The position numbers and the translations under genes are program-made. Below, in pieces: positions 35,573 to 46,787 of a stretch of 64,000 nucleotides of DNA. The stretch lies in contig JABEVE010000031.1 of the NCBI GenBank assembly GCA_013044035.1, forward strand, positions 62,001 to 126,000, read 5' to 3'. Below the pieces are notes generated by a model that saw only the letters and a program-made list of their open reading frames with translations, ran no database searches and was not told the DNA's origin. The DNA is from Burkholderiales bacterium. Its GTDB lineage: Bacteria > Pseudomonadota > Gammaproteobacteria > Burkholderiales > Burkholderiaceae_C. The stretch's first letter is position 1; each line of letters starts with the position of its first letter.

Positions 35573-37063
35573 TCAGCGATCGATGCCGCCCAGGCAGAGG
35601 TATTTCATCTCGACGTACTCCTCGATGCCGTGGTGTGAACCCTCGCGGCCCAGGCCCGATTGTTTGACCCCGCCGAACGGCGCCACCTCGTTGGACATGA
35701 GCCCGGTGTTGACGCCCACCATGCCGTATTCCAGCGCCTCGCCGACGCGGAAAATACGGCCGACATCGCGGCTGAAAAAATAAGCCGCCAAGCCGAATTC
35801 AGTGGCGTTGGCCGCAGCGACGACATCCTCTTCGGTCTTGAAACGGAACACCGGCGCCACTGGGCCGAAGGTTTCCTCGCGGGCACACAGCATGCCCGCG
35901 TTGGCCTCGGCCAGCACGGTCGGGGCGTAGAAGCGCCCGCCCGAGCCGCTGTCCAGGGTCTTGCCGCCGGTCAACACCTTCGCCCCCTTGGCCACTGCGT
36001 CGTCCACATGGCGTTGCACCTTAGCCAGCGCCTGGGCGTCGATCAGCGGGCCGACCTGCACCCCGGTGTCGAAACCGCTGCCCACCTTCATGGACGCCAC
36101 CTGCCGGGCCAGTTTGTCGACGAAGGCGTTGTACACGCCATCCTGCACGTAGAGGCGGTTGGCGCACACACAGGTCTGGCCGGCATTGCGGTATTTGCTC
36201 TGCATCGCGCCTTCCACTGCCGCGTCCACATCGGCATCGTCGAACACGATGAAGGGCGCATTGCCGCCCAACTCCAGGCTCAGCTTCTTGATGGTGGGAG
36301 CCGACTGCGCCATGAGGATGCGTCCGACCTCGGTGGACCCGGTGAACGACAAATGCCGCACCACCGGGCTGGCGCACAGCACACCGCCAATCTCGACCGA
36401 GCCCTCGGCATCGCTGGTCAGCATGTTCAGCACCCCTGCCGGCATGCCGGCGCGCAGCGCCAACTCGGCGGCCGCCAAGGCCGTCAGCGGCGTCTGCTCG
36501 GCCGGCTTGATGACCACTGGGCAACCCGCGGCCAGGGCGGGCGCCACCTTGCGGGTGATCATCGCCAGCGGAAAATTCCACGGCGTGATGGCCGCGCACA
36601 CGCCAACCGGCTGACGTATGACCAGCAGGCGCTTGGTCGCGTCGGGGCTGGGGATGGTCTCGCCGTACACGCGCTTGGCTTCTTCGGCGAACCATTCGAC
36701 GAAACTGGCGCCGTACACGACTTCGCCTTTGGCCTCGGCCAGGGGCTTGCCCTGCTCGGCCGTCATGAGGCGTGCCAGGTCGTCGGCATGCTGGATGAGC
36801 AGGTCGAACCAGCGGCGCATGACTGCCGCGCGCTGCTTCGCCGGCTGCGCGCGCCATGCAGGCCAGGCCCGATTGGCGGCGGCGATCGCGGCTTCGGCTT
36901 CGGCCGCGCCCAGGCGCGGAACCCGGGCCAGCAGCCGACCATTGGCCGGGTCGTGGACAGGCACGGAGCTGGCTGCATCAATCCAGCGGCCGTCGATCAG
37001 GGCCTGGGTCTTCAGCAGGCTGGGGTCTTGCAGCAGGGCAAGAGGCGAGGTGGCAGTATCCAT
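35573..37063 (-). CDS. gabD: NAD(P)-dependent succinate-semialdehyde dehydrogenase
   Basis: Oxidizes succinate semialdehyde to succinate in GABA and related degradation. The 496-residue product has the aldehyde dehydrogenase core: the cofactor region TPWNFPLAMITRKVAPALAAG, LSFTGSTEVGRILM, the general-base glutamate in LELGGNAPFIVFDDAD, and the nucleophilic cysteine in NAGQTCVCANR. The C-terminal PFGGVKQSGLGREGSHHGIE block is typical of GabD. It converges with the DUF1311 gene and diverges from alaS. Confidence 0.92.
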   Translation of the reverse strand: MDTATSPLALLQDPSLLKTQALIDGRWIDAASSVPVHDPANGRLLARVPRLGAAEAEAAIAAANRAWPAWRAQPAKQRAAVMRRWFDLLIQHADDLARLMTAEQGKPLAEAKGEVVYGASFVEWFAEEAKRVYGETIPSPDATKRLLVIRQPVGVCAAITPWNFPLAMITRKVAPALAAGCPVVIKPAEQTPLTALAAAELALRAGMPAGVLNMLTSDAEGSVEIGGVLCASPVVRHLSFTGSTEVGRILMAQSAPTIKKLSLELGGNAPFIVFDDADVDAAVEGAMQSKYRNAGQTCVCANRLYVQDGVYNAFVDKLARQVASMKVGSGFDTGVQVGPLIDAQALAKVQRHVDDAVAKGAKVLTGGKTLDSGSGGRFYAPTVLAEANAGMLCAREETFGPVAPVFRFKTEEDVVAAANATEFGLAAYFFSRDVGRIFRVGEALEYGMVGVNTGLMSNEVAPFGGVKQSGLGREGSHHGIEEYVEMKYLCLGGIDR

Positions 37064-37287
37064 GGTGTTTATCGGGTGCGTGAACGAAACCAGGCGTCAA
37101 TTTAGTCCCGCAAGGGCCGGCTTGCACAGCGCCACATGGTGGGAGATCGGTCAACCACCGCCCGACCCGGGCATGGCCGGCTGCCGCAGCGCCTGCCGAA
37201 GATGGGGCGGCGCCTAAAATCACCGTCTCGTCGGTGCGGGCTTGTGCGTGGCGGCCCCGTGTGCCCCGACTCCACTCAGGTGTTTCG

Positions 37288-40050
<2,763 letters not shown>

Positions 40051-40052
40051 CT

Positions 40053-41288
40053 ATGAGCGACACGGTTGTGAGCAACCCCATCTCGCAATCGCGCCACGTC
40101 CTTTTGGGGGTGAGCGGTGGCGTTGCCGCCTACAAGGCTTGCGAACTGGTGCGCCTCCTGACGAAGGCCGGGCACACGGTGCAAGTGGTGATGACCGCGG
40201 CGGCCACACATTTTGTCGGGCCAGCCACCCTGCAGGCGCTCTCGGGCCGCCCGGTGGCCACCGACCAATGGCAGCCTCTGGTGGCCAACGGCATGGACCA
40301 TATCGACCTGGTGCGTGCGGCCGATGTGCTGGTGCTGGTTCCGGCCAGCGCCGATTGCATCGGCAAGGCCGCGAATGGTCTGGGCGACGACCTGCTCTCC
40401 ACCCTGGTGCTGGCGCGCGGCGCCGTGCCCACGATGTTCGCTCCGGCGATGAACCGAGAGATGTGGGCCAACGCGGCGGTGCAGCGCAACGTGCGGCGCC
40501 TGCGTGATGACGGCGTGCACATCGCCGGTCCGGCCAGCGGTGAGCAGGCCTGCGGCGAGGTGGGCGAGGGCCGGATGCTGGAGCCCGAGCACATCATCCT
40601 CGAACTCGAGGCCTTGTTCCAGCCTCGGCAACTTCTCGGGCGCCGGGTGTTGATCACCGCGGGGCCGACGTTCGAGCCCTGGGACGCGGTGCGCGGCCTC
40701 ACCAACCGCTCCAGCGGCAAGATGGGCTGGGCTTTGGCGCGGGCCGCCTGGGAGCAAGGGGCTGAAGTCACCCTGGTGGCCGGCCCCACGGCACTACAGC
40801 AACCCTATGGTGTGCGCTTGCTGTCGGTGGAAACGGCCTTGCAGATGCGCGCTGCCGTGCTGGCCGCGCTGACTGGTGTGGATGTATTCATCGCTGCTGC
40901 CGCCGTGGCCGACTGGCGGCCTTCCCAAGCGCATGCCGGCAAGCTGAAGAAGCAGCCCGATCAGCCACCGCCGGTGTTGCAGCTCGACACCAATCCCGAC
41001 ATCCTGGCCGAGGTTGCAGCGCGGCCGGATGCGCCCTATTGCGTGGGCTTCGCCGCCGAGGCGGACGATCTGCTGGCCAACGCCCAGGCCAAGCGCAAGC
41101 GCAAGGGCGTGCCGCTGCTGGTGGGTAATCTCGGCCCGCAAACCTTCGGCCGTGACGACAACGCCGGTGTGCTGATCGACGCCCACGGCACCACCGACCT
41201 GCCTCGCGCCGGCAAGCTGGAACTCGGCCGCCGCATCGTCAGTGAAATCGCGCTCCGCCTTCCCACTGGTTCCCATGCCCAGCCATGA
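40053..41288 (+). CDS. coaBC: Bifunctional phosphopantothenoylcysteine decarboxylase/phosphopantothenate--cysteine ligase
   Basis: Performs two consecutive steps of coenzyme A synthesis. The N-terminal FMN decarboxylase (CoaC) shows [18 protein letters not shown], the PAMNREMW substrate motif and the catalytic cysteine in [14 protein letters not shown]. The C-terminal ligase (CoaB) shows [20 protein letters not shown] and AAAVADWRP. The length of 411 is typical. It lies 2 bp after alaS and overlaps dut by 4 bp. Confidence 0.96.
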   Translation: MSDTVVSNPISQSRHVLLGVSGGVAAYKACELVRLLTKAGHTVQVVMTAAATHFVGPATLQALSGRPVATDQWQPLVANGMDHIDLVRAADVLVLVPASADCIGKAANGLGDDLLSTLVLARGAVPTMFAPAMNREMWANAAVQRNVRRLRDDGVHIAGPASGEQACGEVGEGRMLEPEHIILELEALFQPRQLLGRRVLITAGPTFEPWDAVRGLTNRSSGKMGWALARAAWEQGAEVTLVAGPTALQQPYGVRLLSVETALQMRAAVLAALTGVDVFIAAAAVADWRPSQAHAGKLKKQPDQPPPVLQLDTNPDILAEVAARPDAPYCVGFAAEADDLLANAQAKRKRKGVPLLVGNLGPQTFGRDDNAGVLIDAHGTTDLPRAGKLELGRRIVSEIALRLPTGSHAQP

Positions 41289-41737
41289 TCCTGCCGATCG
41301 AAGTCCGACTGCTCGACCCTCGCCTGCGCGAACAACTTCCCGCTTACGCCACCCCTGGTGCTGCCGGGATGGATCTGCGCGCCTGCATCGATGCCCCATG
41401 CATGCTCGCGCCCGGCCAGGCGGAGTTGATCGCAACCGGGCTGTCGATTCACGTCGATGACCCGGGTTATGCCGCCCTCATCCTGCCGCGCTCCGGCCTG
41501 GGTCACAAGCACGGCATCGTGCTGGGCAATTTGGTGGGGCTGATCGATGCCGATTATCAAGGCCCGCTGATGGTGAGCTGCTGGAATCGTGGCACGCTGC
41601 CCTACACCGTGCAGCCCTTCGAGCGCATCGCCCAACTGGTTATCGTGCCGGTGATGCAGGCGCAGTGGCGGGTGGTTGACGCCTTCGCGCCGAGTGCGCG
41701 CGGCGAAGGTGGTTTCGGCTCCACCGGCAAAGGCTGA
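41285..41737 (+). CDS. dut: dUTP diphosphatase
   Basis: Trimeric enzyme that hydrolyses dUTP to dUMP and keeps uracil out of DNA. All five dUTPase motifs are present: [37 protein letters not shown] and the C-terminal [10 protein letters not shown]. The 150 residues are the normal length. Its ATG overlaps the coaBC stop. Confidence 0.97.
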   Translation: MILPIEVRLLDPRLREQLPAYATPGAAGMDLRACIDAPCMLAPGQAELIATGLSIHVDDPGYAALILPRSGLGHKHGIVLGNLVGLIDADYQGPLMVSCWNRGTLPYTVQPFERIAQLVIVPVMQAQWRVVDAFAPSARGEGGFGSTGKG

Positions 41738-41757
41738 GCCAGGCATCGCCGCTACGC

Positions 41758-42315
41758 ATGGCCCGCAAGTACGCCCGCGTGATGGCCGCACGTTTCGACG
41801 CAATGCGCGAGCACGCGCTGCTGCGGCCGTTTGCCAGGTATCTGGCGCATCCCGCACTGTGGAGCCTGCATCGGCGCAGCGTGGCACTCGCCGTGGCCGC
41901 GGGCATGATTGGCGGGCTGATTCCCGGGCCGCTGCAAATGCTCACCGCAGGCATCCTCGCCGTGCTGTTGCGCTGCAACTTTCCCATCGCCCTAGTCACC
42001 ACGCTGTACTCCAACCCCTTGACCATCGTGCCGTTGTACCTGGCTGCTTACAAGCTGGGAAGCTGGGCTACTGGCATGAGCGGCCACACCACGCTGGCCC
42101 CCCTGCCGCACTTCGACTGGTCCCGAGTGGCCGATTCCACACGCGCCTTGATGCAGTGGGCTATGAGCCTGGGCGAACCTCTGCTGGTGGGGCTGCCGCT
42201 GTTGGCGGCTTTGCTCGCGCTGCTCGGGTATGCCGTGGTTCGGGTGGGATGGAACTGCTCCATACGCCGGCAATGGAGTCGGCGCCGCGCCGCGCGCCGC
42301 CGGCCGAGCACCTAG
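41758..42315 (+). CDS. DUF2062 membrane protein
   Basis: A 185-residue protein with two to three hydrophobic segments. The DUF2062 pattern is visible as SVALAVAAGMIGGLIPGPLQ and LYSNPLTIVPLYLAAYKLG. The function of the family is not established. It follows dut by 20 bp in the same direction. Its TAG stop and the antisense stop of the SlyD-type gene share the sequence CTAG at 42312-42315. Confidence 0.85.
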   Translation: MARKYARVMAARFDAMREHALLRPFARYLAHPALWSLHRRSVALAVAAGMIGGLIPGPLQMLTAGILAVLLRCNFPIALVTTLYSNPLTIVPLYLAAYKLGSWATGMSGHTTLAPLPHFDWSRVADSTRALMQWAMSLGEPLLVGLPLLAALLALLGYAVVRVGWNCSIRRQWSRRRAARRRPST

Positions 42316-42830
42316 CTGTCAATGCGCGGCCTGTCGGCGAAGAACATGCCGCTGTCGACATCGTCGAGATGGGCGCTTTGCGCCTCGCGCTCGTCCGGGT
42401 CGGGTTCGCGCACTTCCAGAATGGTGTAGCACACGCGCAAGGCCATGCCGGCCAGTGGGTGGTTGCCATCGAGCACCACCTTGTCGTCGGCAATGTCGGT
42501 GACGGTGTACAAGGCACCTGGCGCACCCGGCGCGCAGCCGGCGGGCAGATGCTCGAACTTCATGCCGGGCTCGAGCACATCGGGGAACAGCTTGCGTGCT
42601 TCGAGTCGCAGGAGATCGGGCTCGTAGTCGCCGAAAGCGTCATGCGGCTCGATTTGCAACTGACCACTGTCGCCAACCTGTTTACCGATCAGATCTTGCG
42701 AGATGGCAGGCAGAAGATCGGCGCCGCCGACGTAAAAATCCGTGCCGTCTTCATGTTCGGCAATGGGTTCGTTCTGCGCGTCAGTCAGACGCCACGACAG
42801 GGATACGACGGTATCGGGAGCGGCTTGCAT
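42312..42830 (-). CDS. FKBP-type peptidyl-prolyl cis-trans isomerase (SlyD-like)
   Basis: Cytoplasmic isomerase/chaperone of 172 residues. The FKBP core with the inserted chaperone flap is visible as VSLSWRLTDAQNEPIAEH, DFYVGGADLLPAISQDLIGK, EPHDAFGDYEPDLL and DGNHPLAGMALR (the conserved N-H-P-L-A-G). The metal-binding His/Cys-rich tail of E. coli SlyD is absent. The start at 42830 is set by homology. Confidence 0.9.
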   Translation of the reverse strand: MQAAPDTVVSLSWRLTDAQNEPIAEHEDGTDFYVGGADLLPAISQDLIGKQVGDSGQLQIEPHDAFGDYEPDLLRLEARKLFPDVLEPGMKFEHLPAGCAPGAPGALYTVTDIADDKVVLDGNHPLAGMALRVCYTILEVREPDPDEREAQSAHLDDVDSGMFFADRPRIDS

Positions 42831-43020
42831 GCTGGAAACCTGCTGAATGCGGGCTGTCGAAGGGAATGGCGCGAAGGGCACACGGACGCAGCCACAACGG
42901 GTTGATCCTGCAAGCTTAGCGTCTGTGCGCACGAAAGCTAAACTCGAGCAGAGCAGCGTTGCGCAGGCGGACCGAACCCGGCCGCGTCAGCATCCCTGCA
43001 CCTCCTCAGAGCAGTCTGGC

Positions 43021-44199
43021 ATGAACCTCCACACCCAACCCGCTTCCTGGCCTCTGGCCGGGATCTCTCATGAGACGTTTCTGCAGCGCCATTGGCAACG
43101 CAAGCCTTTGCTGTTGCGCCAGGCCATCCCCGCTTTTAAATCCTTGTTGAGCCGGACCGAGCTGTTCGATCTCGCCTGCGACGACACTGTCGAATCGCGC
43201 CTGATCCGACGCCAGACGTCCGGTCAGTGGGATCTCCAGCGTGGCCCGTTCTCCCGCCGCAGTCTGCCCGCGTTGCGCCAGCCCGACTGGACCCTGCTGG
43301 TGCAGGGAGTCGATCTGTTGGACGACGCGGTTGCCGCGTTGCTCGCAAGGTTTCGCTTCATCCCCGATGCGCGCTTGGATGACGTGATGATTTCCTGGGC
43401 GAGCGACGGAGGCGGTGTGGGCCCGCATGTCGATGCTTATGATGTTTTTCTGTTGCAGGCCGAAGGGCGCCGCCGCTGGCGCATCGGTCCTGTGCGCGCG
43501 CCACGCTTTCTGCCAGACCAGCCCTTGAAGCTGCTTGCGGACTTCGTCCCCGATACCGACCACCTGCTCGAGCCTGGCGACATGCTCTACCTGCCTCCAG
43601 GCTGGGGCCATGATGGCGTTGCCATCGGACCCTGCATGACATACTCCATTGGGTTTCGCGCACCACCCGCCGAGGAGTTGTTGCAGCAACTGCTGTGGAA
43701 ATTGGCGGAGAACCTCGAGTCCGGGCCACGCTACAGCGACCGGGGACAGATCGACACATTTGCGGCAAGAACGCCCGCGCGTTTGCCGAGGACCATGGTC
43801 GATTTTCTTCAAGCAGCATTTGCACGACTCAAACCCGGCAGGCGTGAGTTCGAAGCCGTGCTTGGTGAGTTGCTGACCGAGCCCAAGCAGCAAGTCTGGT
43901 TCGATCCCAGCACGCAAACCGTCGCGCAATTGGCTCGCGCTTGCGCCCACTGCGGTCTGCGGCTGGATCGACGCAGCCGCATGCTCTATGCCTCGGCCAG
44001 CGTGTTGATCAACGGTGAGCGGCTTGCATCACCCCTGGGCCGTTCCAGTCTGTTGCGCCGATTGGCGGATCAACGCCAACTCAGCGCGCAGGACTGGACT
44101 GACGCGACTCCATTGGAACGGGCTGTACTGGTGGAGTGGTGCGAGCAGGGATGGGCGCATCCGTTCACGGCACGGCAAGCAAAGCATGAACTCAACTGA
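43021..44199 (+). CDS. JmjC-type ribosomal protein oxygenase (RoxA/YcfD family)
   Basis: Iron(II)/2-oxoglutarate oxygenase; characterized relatives hydroxylate an arginine of ribosomal protein L16. The 392-residue product has the metal-binding HxD in GVGPHVDAYDVFLLQ and the distal histidine in LPPGWGHDGVAIG, followed by TYSIGFRAPP and a C-terminal winged-helix-like region. The start at 43021 fits the family N-terminus; the open frame extends upstream without conservation. It overlaps the following unknown gene by 14 bp. Confidence 0.92.
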   Translation: MNLHTQPASWPLAGISHETFLQRHWQRKPLLLRQAIPAFKSLLSRTELFDLACDDTVESRLIRRQTSGQWDLQRGPFSRRSLPALRQPDWTLLVQGVDLLDDAVAALLARFRFIPDARLDDVMISWASDGGGVGPHVDAYDVFLLQAEGRRRWRIGPVRAPRFLPDQPLKLLADFVPDTDHLLEPGDMLYLPPGWGHDGVAIGPCMTYSIGFRAPPAEELLQQLLWKLAENLESGPRYSDRGQIDTFAARTPARLPRTMVDFLQAAFARLKPGRREFEAVLGELLTEPKQQVWFDPSTQTVAQLARACAHCGLRLDRRSRMLYASASVLINGERLASPLGRSSLLRRLADQRQLSAQDWTDATPLERAVLVEWCEQGWAHPFTARQAKHELN

Positions 44200-44659
44200 G
44201 ACCATCATTTCGGGCATCGGCACCTGGCAGCAGGCGATTGCCGAGCTATTGAGCTCACCGGGGTTGTCCGTCAGCATGTACAGCCCTGACTATGCAGACT
44301 GGCCGTTGAACCAGATCGAACTCATCAACGCGCTCAACGCCTGGGGCCTCCAGGGCCAGCATCCCGGCATGCGCATGCTGGCACGTCGCTTCGACCTTGT
44401 GCAGCGCGACCAGGCGCGCTTTACTCAGTGGCGCTTGCGGTTCTCACATCGGATCGACTGTCGCGAATTACCGGAAACCCTCCCCGCGCCTGTCGAGAGT
44501 CTGCTCACACCTGACCGAGGACTCGTGGCCATTCCCAGCGTTACCCACCGGCGTGCGGCGATATGCTCCAGCGGACGCCTACATGCGGCTTTGGAGCAGT
44601 TTGACCAGGCCTGGGCCCTGTCCCATGCAGGGTTTCCGGCACATGTCCTTGGGTTGTGA
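44186..44659 (+). CDS. Conserved protein of unknown function coupled to the RoxA-type gene
   Basis: A 157-residue protein without signal peptide or membrane segment. It has a mixed alpha/beta composition (GTWQQAIAELLSSPGLSVSM, then SPDYADWPLNQIELINALNA) and a charged middle (RMLARRFDLVQRDQARFTQW). I do not recognise the family. The start lies 14 bp inside the RoxA-type gene, which suggests translational coupling and perhaps a shared process. Confidence 0.75.
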   Translation: MNSTETIISGIGTWQQAIAELLSSPGLSVSMYSPDYADWPLNQIELINALNAWGLQGQHPGMRMLARRFDLVQRDQARFTQWRLRFSHRIDCRELPETLPAPVESLLTPDRGLVAIPSVTHRRAAICSSGRLHAALEQFDQAWALSHAGFPAHVLGL

Positions 44660-44839
44660 ATTTTTTGCAACAAGATGGATTTTCTCAAATAGAGCTACCG
44701 GGGGAAACCCGAGTACGCGCTATACTTACAATTGAACTTGACATGGCCCTTGTGGCATGAGGGTTCATGTGCTTTACCATTCTCGGAATCCACCGATTTC
44801 AATCGCCCGTTTGATCTGTCTGACGCTTTGAGGAAACAA

Positions 44840-45058
44840 ATGAAAAAGTCCCTTCTGTTGGCTTCCATGATCGCCGCCCTAGCCCTGGCTGCTTGCGGTA
44901 AGAAAGAAGAAGCTGCACCTGCTGCTTCCGCACCTGCTTCGGCTGCTGCACCCGCTGCCGCTTCGGCACCTGCTGCTTCCGCACCTGCTTCGGCCGCCGC
45001 ACCTGCTGCTGCCTCGGCACCTGCTGCTTCTGCGCCTGCCAGCGCTGCCAGCAAGTAA
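44840..45058 (+). CDS. Small Ala/Pro-rich lipoprotein with tandem repeats
   Basis: A 72-residue prolipoprotein. The signal sequence MKKSLLLASMIAALALAAC ends in a lipobox with the lipidated cysteine at position 19. The mature part is GKKEEAAP followed by nearly three copies of a 17-residue Ala/Pro/Ser unit, encoded by a 51-bp DNA repeat. Such a tail is unlikely to fold and may act as a spacer or wall-associated linker (inference). The start has AGGA 6 nt upstream and an intrinsic terminator follows. Confidence 0.85.
   Translation: MKKSLLLASMIAALALAACGKKEEAAPAASAPASAAAPAAASAPAASAPASAAAPAAASAPAASAPASAASK
44915..45055 (+). repeat. 51-bp tandem repeat inside the lipoprotein gene
   Basis: Units begin at 44915, 44966 and 45017, each opening with GCACCTGCTGCTTC. 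The third unit is partial and more diverged. The period of 51 bp preserves the reading frame, so copy-number changes would lengthen or shorten the protein without breaking it. Confidence 0.85.
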
Positions 45059-45090
45059 GCACCTCGGCGCGATTCTTTCGCGTCGAACGA

Positions 45091-45116
45091 AAGCCAGCGC
45101 AAGCTGGCTTTTTTAT
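45091..45116 (+). terminator. Intrinsic terminator after the lipoprotein gene
   Basis: AAGCCAGC and GCTGGCTT pair around a GCAA loop, followed by a T tract ending TTATT. Confidence 0.9.
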
Positions 45117-45212
45117 TGGGCTGCAAGTGCTCTCGAGGCTGTAGGTATCTTGATGTTTGCTGCTGGTTGATGCGCCGCCCCCGGCCGTGAATCATTTTCG
45201 CGCCGTCAGCAG

Positions 45213-45272
45213 AAAGGCTCGGCACAAAAAAGCCCGCGTCGTTGACAGCGGGCTTTTTTGTGCCGAGCCTTT
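45213..45272. terminator. 60-bp perfect hairpin, probable bidirectional terminator
   Basis: Two 25-bp arms (left 45213-45237 beginning AAAGGCTCGGCAC, right 45248-45272 ending GTGCCGAGCCTTT) are exact reverse complements around a 10-base loop. The inner GCCCGC/GCGGGC core is flanked by A6/T6 tracts, so it can terminate transcription from either side. It lies 29 bp downstream of the rpmG stop, and another terminator already serves the lipoprotein gene. Confidence 0.9.
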
Positions 45273-45301
45273 GGACTCGGTCTGCAATGCACGGCCTGGG
45301 C

Positions 45302-45469
45302 TTATTTGATTTTGCCTTCCTTGTAGGACACATGTTTGCGTGCGACCGGATCGAACTTCATGATTTCCATCTTTTCCGGTTGAATGCGCTTGTTCTTGGT
45401 GGTGGTATAGAAGTGACCGGTTCCAGCTGTGGATTCCAGCTTGATTTTTTCGCGTCCGCCCTTGGCCAT
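45302..45469 (-). CDS. rpmG: 50S ribosomal protein L33
   Basis: Small protein of the large ribosomal subunit. The 55-residue product reads [20 protein letters not shown] and continues [20 protein letters not shown] to a Lys-rich end. It lacks the zinc-binding cysteine pairs, so it is the C-minus form. It lies 28 bp downstream of rpmB on the same strand, the usual rpmB-rpmG pair. Confidence 0.96.
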   Translation of the reverse strand: MAKGGREKIKLESTAGTGHFYTTTKNKRIQPEKMEIMKFDPVARKHVSYKEGKIK

Positions 45470-45497
45470 GATGATTTGCTCCTGTCCAGTTCAGTGC

Positions 45498-45731
45498 TCA
45501 GACTTCGCCGCGTGCGCGAAGATCATCCAGCACGGTGTCGATGCCGACTTTGTCGATGAGGCGCAACCCGGCATTCGAAATGCGTAGGCGCACGAAACGA
45601 TTCTCGCTTTCGACCCAGATTCTGCGGTACTGCAGGTTGGGCAGGAAACGACGCTTAGTTTTGTTGTTAGCGTGGGAAACGTTGTTACCCACCATCGGCG
45701 CTTTGCCGGTTACTTGACAGACCCGTGCCAT
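45498..45731 (-). CDS. rpmB: 50S ribosomal protein L28
   Basis: Large-subunit ribosomal protein of 77 residues. It starts [20 protein letters not shown] and contains [20 protein letters not shown] and [17 protein letters not shown]. The start at 45731 is the conserved one; an in-frame ATG 12 bp upstream is rejected. A good promoter lies just upstream and rpmG follows. Confidence 0.97.
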   Translation of the reverse strand: MARVCQVTGKAPMVGNNVSHANNKTKRRFLPNLQYRRIWVESENRFVRLRISNAGLRLIDKVGIDTVLDDLRARGEV

Positions 45732-45768
45732 GGAGCACCCCACTTATATTGATGAAGACAAACTCTAA

Positions 45769-45796
45769 ATTCTACAACGTTTCGGCCCGGTTTCAA
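45769..45796 (-). promoter_or_regulatory. Sigma-70-like promoter of rpmB-rpmG
   Basis: On the minus strand TTGAAA and TAGAAT are separated by 16 bp, with the -10 about 38 bp before the rpmB start. Located in the 83-bp gap between apaH and rpmB. Confidence 0.55.
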
Positions 45797-45814
45797 AACG
45801 CGCATGGCCTGGTG

Positions 45815-46666
45815 TCAAGGAGGCGGGAGTTTTCCTTCTCTCGGGCAGGGAACAGCACGGGTTTGGAGCCAGTTTTCTCCTACTGCTGGAAGTTGGATGG
45901 TGGTCAGATTGCCGCCCCAGAGGCAGCCACTGTCCAGGCACAGCGCATTGTTAGACCAGTGCAGCCCAAGCGAGGACCAATGACCAAAAGCAATGGGGGT
46001 TTTTTCTGTGCGTCGTCCCGGTGCATGGAACCATGGAACCAGCCCTGGTGGGGCGCGGTCAACTTCCTGTTTGAAGTGAAAATCGATGCTTCCGGAGGCA
46101 TGTACTGACGTGTCGATGAAGCGCAAACGAGTCAGGGCATTGATGGTGATACGCCAGCGCTCCGGGCCTCGCAGCATGTCGCTCCAGCGGTCGGGAAGAT
46201 TGCCGAAAACCTGGCGCAGAAAGCCAGCCAGGTCGTGACCTCGCAGTTGCTCTTGAACTTCGCTGGCGAGTTGCAAAGTTTGCTCGCAAGTCCACTGCGG
46301 CAGCACGCCGGCATGCACCAGCAGCCAGCCATGCTCGAGCAAGGCCAGCGGCCAGTGGCGCACCTGGTCGAGCAGTTCGTCTCGGTCAGGCGCATCGAGG
46401 ATAGGCTGCAAGGTGTCTGTCCGGTGGGCCTTGCGTACACCATGGGCCACGGCCAGCAGATGCAGGTCGTGGTTGCCCAGCAGGCACTGTGCGGCATCAC
46501 CCAGCGCCATGAGACGGCGTAGCACGGCAAGCGAGTCCGGTCCTCGATTGACGGCATCGCCCAACACGACGAGGCGGTCTCGCCCCGGATCGAACGCAAT
46601 GAAGTCAAGCAGGCGAGCGAAGGCCTGGTCGCAGCCTTGCAAGTCTCCAATCAAATAGATGGCCAT
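45815..46666 (-). CDS. apaH: Symmetrical bis(5'-nucleosyl)-tetraphosphatase
   Basis: Hydrolyses diadenosine tetraphosphate to two ADP and also removes Np4 caps from RNA in E. coli. The calcineurin-type phosphoesterase motifs are GDLQGC at residue 7, GDAVNRGPDS near residue 36, LGNHDLHLLAVAHG near residue 63 and FGHWSSLG in the C-terminal part. The 283 residues are full length. It lies upstream of rpmB, which has its own promoter. Confidence 0.95.
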   Translation of the reverse strand: MAIYLIGDLQGCDQAFARLLDFIAFDPGRDRLVVLGDAVNRGPDSLAVLRRLMALGDAAQCLLGNHDLHLLAVAHGVRKAHRTDTLQPILDAPDRDELLDQVRHWPLALLEHGWLLVHAGVLPQWTCEQTLQLASEVQEQLRGHDLAGFLRQVFGNLPDRWSDMLRGPERWRITINALTRLRFIDTSVHASGSIDFHFKQEVDRAPPGLVPWFHAPGRRTEKTPIAFGHWSSLGLHWSNNALCLDSGCLWGGNLTTIQLPAVGENWLQTRAVPCPREGKLPPP

Positions 46667-46787
46667 GGCTTCCTAGAATAGCGGCAACTGTCAGAACAGG
46701 ACGACGGTCGGCATGCCGATGATTGTGTGTTTTCGGTGAGGCCGTGTTTGGCAAATCCTTCCCTTCGCTGCTCCCGAACGACCCACC

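Noticed and set aside
44695-45333. Minus-strand open frame across the lipoprotein gene with Ala/Gly/Glu repeats
   Set aside because: It mirrors the 51-bp repeat of the real lipoprotein gene and crosses two terminators and the start of rpmG.
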